The translations under genes were made by a program, and so were the position numbers. This document shows positions 1 to 6,233 of a stretch of 7,388 nt of DNA, one piece after another. Every line of letters begins with the position of its first letter. Position 1 is the first letter of the stretch. The notes under the pieces were generated by a model, which was not told where the DNA came from, did not search any database, and was given only the letters and a program-made list of their open reading frames with translations. The stretch spans positions 1-7,388 of the forward strand of contig CAKZSF010000348.1 in the NCBI GenBank assembly GCA_937920575.1, written 5' to 3'. This stretch comes from an uncultured Sphingomonadaceae bacterium (GTDB taxonomy: Bacteria; Pseudomonadota; Alphaproteobacteria; Sphingomonadales; Sphingomonadaceae).

Positions 1-1002
1 GCGGCACGTTTGGAAGAAGCGAAACGAGCAGGTGTGGCTGTCGCCCTCAGCCATCGTGGCGATGTGGCCGAGGACGTGTTCAACGAAGCTGGTTTGGCAC
101 CACGGGTTACGTCTTCTGGTGAATTGCCGTCGTTCACTCACCGGAAGGTGGCTGAAACCGACATCTTCTTCGTGTTCAACGATTCTGAAAAGCGCAAGGA
201 ATATGATCTGTGCTTCGATGTGGAGGGTAAGCCGGGCGAAGAATGGCACCCTGTTACTGGCGGTATCCGGGCGTTGGCGGGGACCGTGGACGCCAATCGC
301 TGCACGAATATCCAGCTGGGCTTGGCACCGTATGAATCGCGGTTCCTTGTGTTCGACCAAAGTGTCTCAGTCGCGCCCCGCAACGACGCGTCTGCCGGAG
401 AAGTCAAAACGCTGGCCGAACTGGACACAGGTTGGTCGATCAGTTTTGATCCCGCCTATGGCGATGCGAAAGACCTCACCGACACCCGATTGTTCGACTG
501 GAGCAAGAGCACAGATCCGGAAATCGGCCACTTTTCAGGCAAAGCCACCTATCGGGCTTCGTTCGAGGTAACGGCCGACAATATGGATGGCGCGTCAGTC
601 TTTGCGCTCAATCTCGGCCATGTTGAATCGATCGCTCGTGTTCGCGTGAATGGCAAGGACGTCGGCACCGTCTGGACTGCGCCCTATGCCATCGACATTT
701 CGTCGGCAGTGCAAGAGGGACGCAACCTTGTTGAAATCGAAGTTGCCAATTTGTGGGTCAACCGCCTGATTGGCGATGCGGCGCTGCCTGACACCAGCGG
801 CTATGTGCCGGAAGACAACATCGGATACCGTCCTGAGGAAAACCTGCCCAAGCGCGATATGGTTGAATGGTACAGTTCCAACAAACCTCCACCACCGGGC
901 CCGCGACGCACCTTTGCAACGCACTACTTTCAGAAACCAAACGATCCGCTGATCCCCTCCGGTCTGATTGGGCCGGTGACCGTAACAATGCAGGACAAAT
1001 GA
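1..1002 (+). CDS. GH106-type alpha-L-rhamnosidase, C-terminal part (5' truncated by window edge)
   Basis: The reading frame is open from base 1 to a TGA at 1000-1002, giving 333 residues; the true start lies upstream. Family GH106 enzymes are calcium-dependent inverting alpha-L-rhamnosidases, usually around 1000 residues or more, so this is roughly the last third. Visible hallmarks (numbered from base 1) are an HRK...DIFFVFN stretch near residues 47-60, a WHPVTG motif near 82-87, a GH2-like jelly-roll segment beginning FSGKATYRASFEV near 178-190, the VRVNGKDVGTVW segment near 214-225, the very typical NLWVNRLIGD near 250-259, and a closing PSGLIGPV. The catalytic barrel and its acidic residues would be outside the window, so activity cannot be judged here. 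The gene is followed after one base by the DUF5060 gene, implying one transcript. The likely role is removing terminal L-rhamnose from oligosaccharides. The family assignment rests on recognised motifs, not on a search. Confidence 0.88.
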   Translation, partial: AARLEEAKRAGVAVALSHRGDVAEDVFNEAGLAPRVTSSGELPSFTHRKVAETDIFFVFNDSEKRKEYDLCFDVEGKPGEEWHPVTGGIRALAGTVDANRCTNIQLGLAPYESRFLVFDQSVSVAPRNDASAGEVKTLAELDTGWSISFDPAYGDAKDLTDTRLFDWSKSTDPEIGHFSGKATYRASFEVTADNMDGASVFALNLGHVESIARVRVNGKDVGTVWTAPYAIDISSAVQEGRNLVEIEVANLWVNRLIGDAALPDTSGYVPEDNIGYRPEENLPKRDMVEWYSSNKPPPPGPRRTFATHYFQKPNDPLIPSGLIGPVTVTMQDK

Positions 1003-1003
1003 T

Positions 1004-3460
1004 ATGCTCCATCGCCTTTTCCTGCTGATAAGCGGTTTGCTGGGAGCGCTCCTTGCACAGGGAGCGACGGCGCAAGAGGTTTCGCAAGCAGGCGCCCGCT
1101 ATGAGCTTGTGACCCTGGCGATCGAAGGGCCGGAACTGGATGAGCGCGGTGAGCGCAATCCCTTCGCTGACGTCCGTCTCGATTGGACGATCACGCATGA
1201 CGGCAAGACTTGGGTCATTCCGGGATATTTTGCGGGCTGCGAGGAGGCGGCGGATACAGGATGCACAGGCGGAAACATCTGGCGCGCTCATTTCGTTCCT
1301 CCCTTCGAGGGGGACTATAGCTGGAAGCTCGATTTTCGAGCGGGGCCAGATATGGCTATCGCGCCGTCCCCCGGGCAGCGCCTGAACGGTCATGGCGCGG
1401 TTGGAAGCTTTTCGGTTGCCGGGACATCCGCCGATCCCATCCGGGCACGCGGACTGCTGCAATACACCGGCGAAAACTATTACCGTTTCGCAGGCGATAA
1501 CAGCGTATTTTTCAAGTTCGGCCCGGATGCGCCGGAAAACATGCTCGCTTATGACGGCTTTGACGCAACGCCGAGTTTCAAGGGTTTCCGCAAGGATTGG
1601 CAAGCCCATACCGGGGATTTGCAAGACGCGGGTTCAAGGCTTCTGTGGGGTGAGAAGAGGTCGGGCGCCGGTCTACTGGGAATGTTCGACTATCTCGCCG
1701 ATGTCGGCGCCAATTCGGTGTCCATGCTGCTCTGGAATGCGGGTGGTGATGATCGCAATGTCTTCCCGCATTTGCTCGCGGTTCCGGTGGAGCAATATGA
1801 GCAGATGAAGCCACGTGCGCAGTGGGACGAGGGGCTCGTTCAGGACCGGTTCGATCTTTCTAAGCTCGATCAATGGCAGCGCGTGCTGCGCTATGCCGAT
1901 AGACGCGGCTTGCACCTGCATTTCAAACTGCAAGAAACTGAAAATGACAGCTTCATGGATGGCGGCGCGTTGGGCCGAACGCGCAAGCTCTACATGCGCG
2001 AAATGGTCGCGCGTCTGGGTCATTTCCTCGCTCTGACATGGAATTTGGGCGAAGAGAATGTCCAGCATCCCGGCGATGTGCGCCATATGGCATCCTACCT
2101 CGCGGCACTTGATCCCTATGATCACCCGCTGGTGCTGCATTCTTATCCTGATCAGAAGCAGCGATATCGCGCATTCCTCGGCCCGGATTCGGCGTTGAAC
2201 GGGTTGAGCCTTCAGGGGCGTGAGGATGACATATCTGATCTGCGGCCAGATGTGACAGCGTGGATCCGTGAGGCGCAGCTGGCCGGAAAACCTCTGGTGA
2301 TGGCCTATGACGAACCGGGTCGCGCAGATGGCGGCGCTGGTGTCGATCCCGATTATCCTGATGACCGGTTGCCCGCGAAACGCGAACTTGCGCTCGATCC
2401 AGAGCTGTTTATTCGCGATGGCCTGTGGAACGCGCTGACCGCCGGTGCGAACGGGGTCGAGGCTTATTACGGTTACAAAACCGGATGCAGCGATCTTGAT
2501 TGTCAGGATCACCGAACGCGCGCGCGTTTGTGGCGTGAGGGAAAGGTTGCGTTGGAATTCTTCCGCCAACATGTTGGGGATCGCGCCGTGCGGATGGTCG
2601 CCGCTGATTACCTTACCCGGCCTCGCGATGATTTCGTGTTTGCCGAGCCGGGCCAGTTTGCGGTGATCGTGCCAGGTGAAGAAGAGACGATCATGGCAAC
2701 TGGCGGCATCGAAGGGCGATTTAGCGTGCGCTGGTTCGACCGGGTGAACGGCGGCGACTTGCAAATTGGATCGCTTCCCCAGGTCGATAATCATCGGCGC
2801 AACACCAAGATCGGCAAGCCCCCGGAGGGCGGCAGCGGCAAATGGATCATCGTGGTCGAGCGTATTGATCAGGGTATTCTGATCGAGGCGGAAGACTTCG
2901 TCGCTCAACGCGCGAACGACATACGCAGCTGGTGCCGGAAGGCTGAGTGTCCGGACGGGTGGGAACGTGATGGTGCGGCAGATTATGTTGCGCTGGTCCC
3001 TGACACCCGCGTCACTCACGACGATGAATTGATCCGCGGTGAAAACTTCAGCGGCTCGCCCGGGAAAATGGCGATCCTTTCCTATGATGTGGAATTCCCT
3101 GCCGCTGGCCGCTGGTATCTGTGGGTCCGTGCGCATTCGCTCGGCACCGAAGACAATGGATTGCACGCGGGGCTTAATGGCGAATGGCCAGAAAGCGGCG
3201 CGCGTATCCAGTATTGTGAGGGTAGGAAGCGCTGGCATTGGGACAGCCGCCAACGCACGCGCGAAGACCATTGCGGGGTCAAAGGCGGGCTATGGCTGGA
3301 TATTCCAACAGCAGGCACGCACCGTGTGGAATTCTCTATGCGAGAAGACGGCTTTGTCTTTGATGCCTTCTTTCTCACGCTGAGCCCCGACATCCCCCAC
3401 CAACTTGAACAAGCCAACAAGGACGCTGCCCCGAAGCGTGTCGACACTGGAGGACACTGA
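1004..3460 (+). CDS. Exported DUF5060-domain putative glycoside hydrolase with C-terminal carbohydrate-binding-like domain
   Basis: The protein has 818 residues. A Sec signal peptide is clear: MLHR, a leucine-rich core, then a probable cleavage after ATA (residue 23). Residues about 30-140 resemble the beta-sandwich DUF5060 domain (WTITHDGKTW, then FVPPFEGDYSWKLDFRAG). Residues about 145-560 look like a TIM-barrel hydrolase of clan GH-A style: ANSVSMLLWN near 236-245, LHLHFKLQETEND near 303-315, WNLGEEN at 346-352 and VMAYDEP at 432-438. E350 or E351 could be the acid/base and E437 the nucleophile; this is inferred by analogy only. From about 625 (ILIEAEDF) to 793 there is a second beta-sandwich with WYLWVRAHS, GTEDNGLHAGLNG and FSMREDGFVFDAFFLTL, resembling CBM-like modules found in polysaccharide-degrading proteins. 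All eight cysteines fall in four close pairs, which suits an exported, disulfide-bonded protein. The start codon lies one base after the rhamnosidase stop (TGATATG). I do not know its substrate; context suggests an ulvan-type oligosaccharide. Confidence 0.85.
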   Translation: MLHRLFLLISGLLGALLAQGATAQEVSQAGARYELVTLAIEGPELDERGERNPFADVRLDWTITHDGKTWVIPGYFAGCEEAADTGCTGGNIWRAHFVPPFEGDYSWKLDFRAGPDMAIAPSPGQRLNGHGAVGSFSVAGTSADPIRARGLLQYTGENYYRFAGDNSVFFKFGPDAPENMLAYDGFDATPSFKGFRKDWQAHTGDLQDAGSRLLWGEKRSGAGLLGMFDYLADVGANSVSMLLWNAGGDDRNVFPHLLAVPVEQYEQMKPRAQWDEGLVQDRFDLSKLDQWQRVLRYADRRGLHLHFKLQETENDSFMDGGALGRTRKLYMREMVARLGHFLALTWNLGEENVQHPGDVRHMASYLAALDPYDHPLVLHSYPDQKQRYRAFLGPDSALNGLSLQGREDDISDLRPDVTAWIREAQLAGKPLVMAYDEPGRADGGAGVDPDYPDDRLPAKRELALDPELFIRDGLWNALTAGANGVEAYYGYKTGCSDLDCQDHRTRARLWREGKVALEFFRQHVGDRAVRMVAADYLTRPRDDFVFAEPGQFAVIVPGEEETIMATGGIEGRFSVRWFDRVNGGDLQIGSLPQVDNHRRNTKIGKPPEGGSGKWIIVVERIDQGILIEAEDFVAQRANDIRSWCRKAECPDGWERDGAADYVALVPDTRVTHDDELIRGENFSGSPGKMAILSYDVEFPAAGRWYLWVRAHSLGTEDNGLHAGLNGEWPESGARIQYCEGRKRWHWDSRQRTREDHCGVKGGLWLDIPTAGTHRVEFSMREDGFVFDAFFLTLSPDIPHQLEQANKDAAPKRVDTGGH
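3449..3453 (+). promoter_or_regulatory. Ribosome binding site of the PL25-like lyase gene
   Basis: GGAGG lies six bases before the ATG at 3460, inside the last codons of the DUF5060 gene. The upstream stop TGA (3458-3460) shares its final A with this ATG, so the two genes are probably translationally coupled. This supports the chosen start, which also opens a good signal peptide. Confidence 0.75.
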
Positions 3461-4920
3461 TGATCTCAATTTACAAACTTGCGTCACCTCTGGCTGCGTC
3501 ATCTTTGCTTTTGTGCAGCTCTGCGCTGCTGGCCGAGGGAGCGCATGATGCCAAGCGGGCCTACATCACTGGCTGGGATGAACTGGCTTCGGCCAGCCAC
3601 GTATCCGACGGAATGGAACGATCCCGCAATGGCAAGCCGCGGTTCGAGGGGCCTCTAGGCGCGCAAGGCGTCAGCTATAATGGCTATCAATATGTGGTCT
3701 TCTATTCAGGTCGTGACCGCAGTCTGCCGAAAGAAAAGTCTGTATCTTACGTGGTCGTCTCACGTCGAAAGCTGGGCGGCTTTGCGTGGCAACACTCGAT
3801 CCTGACTGACTATCAAGTCACTTCAGACGATGCGCATAATCGCCAGACCATCGCCGTTTCGGAAGGAGACGGACGCATTCATATATCCTTTGACCATCAC
3901 AACCGGCCAAAGATGAACTATGCGGTCACGGCCGCCGGTGTGGCAGCAAAGCCGGATGCGGTCACTTGGGACAACAGCGTCTTCAACTATGCTGTAAATT
4001 TGGGGCGTGACCCGAATGAGCGCCTGAACGTAACGTATCCTTCTTTCTCACAATTTCCCGGCGGTAACCTAGTCGTCTATTTCCGCAGTGGCGGTTCATA
4101 TGGCGGGGAGATGCGGTTGGCCCGCTATGATGCGGCGACCGGGCAATGGGGCACAGTTCGCAACATTTCGACGCGACGTGGCACTTTTGAAGGCAAAGAA
4201 ACATCGCGCGGTCCTTATCTCGGCGATGCCAAAGCAATGCATGCTGGCCCCAACGGCACGCTTCACGCGTCTTGGGTGTTCCGCGAACGGCCGTGCGATT
4301 ACACGACCAGCTCTCGCAGCGAGATTTTTTGCAATCACGGCTTGTTCTACGCGTGGTCAAAAGATGAAGGCCGCACGTGGCTCAGAGCAGACGGATCGCA
4401 AATCGCCGATACGGATGCGGGAGAAACCATCTCGATCGACAATCTTGGCGGCCCTGTGATTGAAGTGCCCAAAGGATTGGGGCCGAGCAACCCGTCGATC
4501 ACGTCGACCGTCGATCCCCTCACCGGCGATATGCACACTCTGCTGCGCCATTTGGATCGCGAAGGAGGCAAGAGCTTTTACTATCACTATCTTGGCCAAC
4601 CCGACGGGACATGGACCAAGACCCAGACCAATTTCGATGGCAACACAGCTTCGCTCGCTGTCGTCGGTGACCGGCTCTATGCCTTTGTCGGAAGAGATAA
4701 GGGCCAAATCTATTACGCCGAACGCGCGGACAAATTCCGCAAATGGAAACGCCTTGAGATCGAGATCGAGAAGCGACGCAAGTTTGACCCACGTGGCGGC
4801 TTTATCACTTGGGATTTGTCGATGGTGAAGGATGGCAAAGTGTCTATGCTGTGGCACCGCGCCCCAGAGAAAAGCGGCGTATCATCGCCACTCCAGATCT
4901 TCGATATCGCGTTCGAGTAG
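3460..4920 (+). CDS. Exported BNR_4 beta-propeller protein, probable PL25-family ulvan lyase
   Basis: This 486-residue protein starts with a Sec signal peptide (core residues 7-24, probable cleavage after ALLA, residue 25). LLLC at 16-19 is a poor lipobox because Leu precedes the Cys, so a lipoprotein is unlikely. The body is a BNR_4-type propeller: SDDAHNRQTIAV at 122-133, GRIHISFDHHNRP at 138-150, VTYPSF at 191-196, VVYFRSGGSYGGEM at 205-218, RGPYLGD at 250-256, and an Asp-box-like SKDEGRTW at 300-307. From memory, the characterised PL25 ulvan lyase uses His123, His143, Tyr188, Arg204 and Tyr246. The corresponding candidates here are His126, His146, Tyr193, Arg209 and Tyr253, with nearly the same spacing. 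Such enzymes cleave between sulfated rhamnose and uronate by beta-elimination, leaving an unsaturated uronyl end. Neighbouring rhamnosidase, sulfatase, rhaM and kduI genes fit this role. The mature part has only two cysteines (279, 291), a possible disulfide. The alternative is an uncharacterised BNR_4 lyase acting on another rhamnose-uronate polymer. Confidence 0.82.
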   Translation: MISIYKLASPLAASSLLLCSSALLAEGAHDAKRAYITGWDELASASHVSDGMERSRNGKPRFEGPLGAQGVSYNGYQYVVFYSGRDRSLPKEKSVSYVVVSRRKLGGFAWQHSILTDYQVTSDDAHNRQTIAVSEGDGRIHISFDHHNRPKMNYAVTAAGVAAKPDAVTWDNSVFNYAVNLGRDPNERLNVTYPSFSQFPGGNLVVYFRSGGSYGGEMRLARYDAATGQWGTVRNISTRRGTFEGKETSRGPYLGDAKAMHAGPNGTLHASWVFRERPCDYTTSSRSEIFCNHGLFYAWSKDEGRTWLRADGSQIADTDAGETISIDNLGGPVIEVPKGLGPSNPSITSTVDPLTGDMHTLLRHLDREGGKSFYYHYLGQPDGTWTKTQTNFDGNTASLAVVGDRLYAFVGRDKGQIYYAERADKFRKWKRLEIEIEKRRKFDPRGGFITWDLSMVKDGKVSMLWHRAPEKSGVSSPLQIFDIAFE

Positions 4921-4936
4921 GCGTCTGAACCCCTGC

Positions 4937-5251
4937 TCAATCGTGTGAGAATTGTTTGGGCAAAAGGTAAGGAAAGCTGGTCGCTGGGTCGATATCGACC
5001 TGCATAATCGGTGCCATATATTCTGACCATCGCGTGTTCACCGGATTGTCCGCGAGAAACGCAGCGGTCGCTTCGAAATCATCAGTCTCGAAATAGCCGA
5101 ACAGCGTCAGGCCGTGCTTGAAGATGTGGTAGTTGCGAATGCCCGATTGCTGCAAAGCCTCGGTCATTTCGGGCCAGATTTCATCATGGCGTTTCTTGTA
5201 CTCTTCTTCGTATCCGGGGCGGATTCCCAGCACCCATGCATATGACGCCAT
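4937..5251 (-). CDS. rhaM: L-rhamnose mutarotase (RhaM)
   Basis: This 104-residue protein interconverts the alpha and beta anomers of L-rhamnose in the cytoplasm, feeding rhamnose isomerase or dehydrogenase pathways. Family hallmarks are the early GYEEEYKKRHDEIWPEM segment (residues about 14-30), IRNYHIF near 38-44, a GYFETDD strand near 52-58, and RWSEYMAPIMQ near 74-84. The length equals that of typical RhaM (about 104). I chose the ATG at 5249-5251 because it gives the family length and follows a GAGGGAG Shine-Dalgarno sequence; an upstream in-frame ATG ending at 5317 would add 22 residues of non-family sequence and lacks support. The gene converges on the lyase operon with only 16 bases between stops, and diverges from kduI. 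It has no signal peptide. Its presence argues that L-rhamnose is a product of the locus. Confidence 0.93.
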   Translation of the reverse strand: MASYAWVLGIRPGYEEEYKKRHDEIWPEMTEALQQSGIRNYHIFKHGLTLFGYFETDDFEATAAFLADNPVNTRWSEYMAPIMQVDIDPATSFPYLLPKQFSHD

Positions 5252-5258
5252 GCGCAGT

Positions 5259-5266
5259 CTCCCTCT
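5259..5266 (-). promoter_or_regulatory. Ribosome binding site of rhaM
   Basis: On the minus strand AGAGGGAG precedes the ATG at 5251-5249 by about seven bases. This decides the start of rhaM in favour of the 104-residue form over the longer reading frame. Confidence 0.7.
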
Positions 5267-5284
5267 TTCAATTTCCGCGCCTAG

Positions 5285-5300
5285 CATGCATAAGCACTCA
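5285..5300 (+). repeat. Direct repeat copy 1, candidate operator
   Basis: CATGCATAAGCACTCA matches the copy at 5315-5330 at 14 of 16 positions. The start-to-start distance is exactly 30 bases, close to three helical turns, so both copies would face about the same side of the DNA. Which regulator binds, if any, cannot be read from the window. Confidence 0.55.
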
Positions 5301-5314
5301 AGAAAATCCAATTT

Positions 5315-5330
5315 CATTCATAAGCAATCA
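5315..5330 (+). repeat. Direct repeat copy 2, candidate operator
   Basis: CATTCATAAGCAATCA is the second copy, with an unbroken shared core CATAAGCA. It lies 24 bases upstream of the kduI start, where a bound repressor could block kduI transcription or where an activator could sit for rhaM. Confidence 0.55.
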
Positions 5331-5344
5331 TTTAGCCAAAAGCC

Positions 5345-5348
5345 GGAG
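5345..5348 (+). promoter_or_regulatory. Ribosome binding site of kduI
   Basis: GGAG lies six bases before the GTG at 5355. It supports GTG as the true kduI start rather than the upstream in-frame ATG at 5286, which lies inside the first direct repeat and has no comparable site. Confidence 0.65.
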
Positions 5349-5354
5349 TTTACC

Positions 5355-6191
5355 GTGAATCTACACCGCAAGTTTGCCGCAGATCAGCAACGCTATCGCA
5401 CGATGCGCAATGAGGAGCTGCGCGACAGTTTCGTCGTCGCAGGTTTGATGAGCGAAGGCGAACTGGTGCTAACCCTGTCGGATATTGATCGCGGTATTGT
5501 TGGTAGCGCGGTTCCGTTGGCAGAGGCGCTGGAGTTCAGTTCATTTGCGGAACTGGGCGGAGGCGCGTTTACGGCTCGGCGCGAAGTCGGCGTGATCAAT
5601 ATCGGCGCGCACGGCAGCGTGACTGTTGGCGACGATCGCTTTGCGATGGAACGGCTCGACAGCCTGTATATCGGCCGCGGCGAGCATTCTGTGAAGTTTG
5701 AAAGCGACGATCCGGCCAATCCCGCTCGCTTCTATTTGGTCAGCTATCCCGCGCACACCGCCTATCCGCACAAGCTGGTGAAACAAGATCAAGCGAACCG
5801 CATCGATCTGGGCGAGAAGGCGACCTGCAATGAGCGCACGATTTTTCAGCCGCTGCGCCCGGGTATCGTTGAGAGCTGTCAATTGGTGATGGGCTTTACC
5901 TGCATCGCCGAGGGCAGTGTGTGGAACACGTTCCCGCCGCACACACATGATCGCCGCTCAGAATTCTATTTCTATTTCGATCTCGCGGATGATGCGCGTG
6001 TGTTCCATTTTATGGGGCGTCCTGACGAACTTAAAGCGCTGCCGCTCTCAAACGAAGAAGCGGCACTCTCGCCATCATGGTCGATGCATTGCGGCGTTGG
6101 CAGCGGGGCCTACAGCTTCATTTGGTCGATGGGCGGTGAGAACCAGGAATTCGACGATATGGACCATGTGCCTCAAGCCGCTTTGGCTTGA
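5355..6191 (+). CDS. kduI: 5-keto-4-deoxyuronate isomerase (4-deoxy-L-threo-5-hexosulose-uronate ketol-isomerase)
   Basis: KduI converts 5-keto-4-deoxyuronate to 2,5-diketo-3-deoxygluconate in the cytoplasm, on the way to KDG and then pyruvate plus glyceraldehyde-3-phosphate. With the GTG start the protein is 278 residues, the same length as the E. coli enzyme. The four zinc ligands are intact and, as I recall the E. coli numbering, fall at the same positions: His196, His198, Glu203 (PHTHDRRSE) and His245 (SWSMHCGVG). Other family segments are RREVGVINIG near 75-84, YPAHTAYPHK at 131-140, SCQLVMG at 174-180 and GENQEFDDMDHV at 261-272. The upstream reading frame stays open back into the antisense of rhaM, but those residues are not KduI-like. 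The gene supplies the uronate arm of the pathway: its substrate arises from unsaturated uronate released after lyase cleavage. It diverges from rhaM and converges with the sulfatase gene. Confidence 0.95.
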   Translation: MNLHRKFAADQQRYRTMRNEELRDSFVVAGLMSEGELVLTLSDIDRGIVGSAVPLAEALEFSSFAELGGGAFTARREVGVINIGAHGSVTVGDDRFAMERLDSLYIGRGEHSVKFESDDPANPARFYLVSYPAHTAYPHKLVKQDQANRIDLGEKATCNERTIFQPLRPGIVESCQLVMGFTCIAEGSVWNTFPPHTHDRRSEFYFYFDLADDARVFHFMGRPDELKALPLSNEEAALSPSWSMHCGVGSGAYSFIWSMGGENQEFDDMDHVPQAALA

Positions 6192-6195
6192 GGCA
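6169..6195. terminator. Perfect 11-bp inverted repeat overlapping the kduI stop, possible terminator
   Basis: TGCCTCAAGCC (6169-6179) and GGCTTGAGGCA (6185-6195) are exact reverse complements around the five-base loop GCTTT. The kduI stop TGA (6189-6191) lies inside the right arm. The hairpin lies just beyond the 3' end of the convergent sulfatase gene too, so it could act for both strands. There is no clear T tract on either side, so it may instead protect the mRNA 3' end or work with Rho. Confidence 0.55.
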
Positions 6196-6233
6196 GCGTC
6201 GGGTCAATTCAGCGCTTTGGGTAATCAGGCGCG

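Larger units (their letters stand above)
5252..5354. promoter_or_regulatory. Divergent rhaM-kduI intergenic control region
   Basis: These 103 bases separate two divergently transcribed genes, so promoters for both must lie here or within the coding ends. The stretch is richer in A and T than the surrounding genes. I see no convincing -35/-10 pair for either direction; weak candidates exist (for example TTGGAT on the minus strand) but nothing near consensus. The prominent feature is a pair of 16-nt direct repeats, listed separately, which sit centrally and could be operators controlling both genes. Confidence 0.6.

Noticed and set aside
32..571. A 179-codon plus-strand frame inside the rhamnosidase fragment
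   Set aside because: It is rich in Arg, Ser, Trp and Cys, typical of an out-of-frame shadow, and the GH106 motifs are in the other frame.
758..1624. A 288-codon minus-strand open frame across the GH106-DUF5060 junction
   Set aside because: It spans two real genes in antisense, has no family motif and no credible ribosome binding context.
1673..3271. A 532-codon open frame on the minus strand opposite the DUF5060 gene
   Set aside because: Its product has no recognisable domain, is rich in Arg, Ile and His as expected of antisense GC-rich coding DNA, and lies wholly within a gene with clear domains and a signal peptide.
3508..3525. Possible lipobox (LLLC) in the lyase signal peptide
   Set aside because: Leu directly before the Cys does not fit the lipobox, which needs Gly, Ala or Ser; a signal peptidase I site a few residues later fits better.
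3460..4920. Reading the BNR protein as a sialidase
   Set aside because: It has an Asp-box-like motif, but I see no sialidase FRIP motif, and the DDAHN/FDHH/VTYPSF/FRSG pattern matches BNR_4 lyases instead.
4911..4930. Weak imperfect inverted repeat (GTTC...GAAC with AG/CT) at the end of the lyase gene
   Set aside because: Only six pairs with a bulge and no T tract; too weak to call a terminator between the convergent lyase and rhaM genes.
5252..5317. 22-residue N-terminal extension of rhaM
   Set aside because: RhaM starts near the MASYAW segment; the later ATG has a strong GAGGGAG site and gives the family length, whereas the extension would consume the intergenic repeats.
5133..5354. In-frame N-terminal extension of kduI reaching into the antisense of rhaM
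   Set aside because: The extra residues are not KduI-like, and the GTG at 5355 has a Shine-Dalgarno sequence and yields exactly 278 residues with family numbering of the zinc ligands.
5252..5354. Sigma-70 -35/-10 boxes for rhaM and kduI
   Set aside because: Candidates such as TTGGAT with CATGCT on the minus strand match the consensus poorly; not enough to place a promoter.
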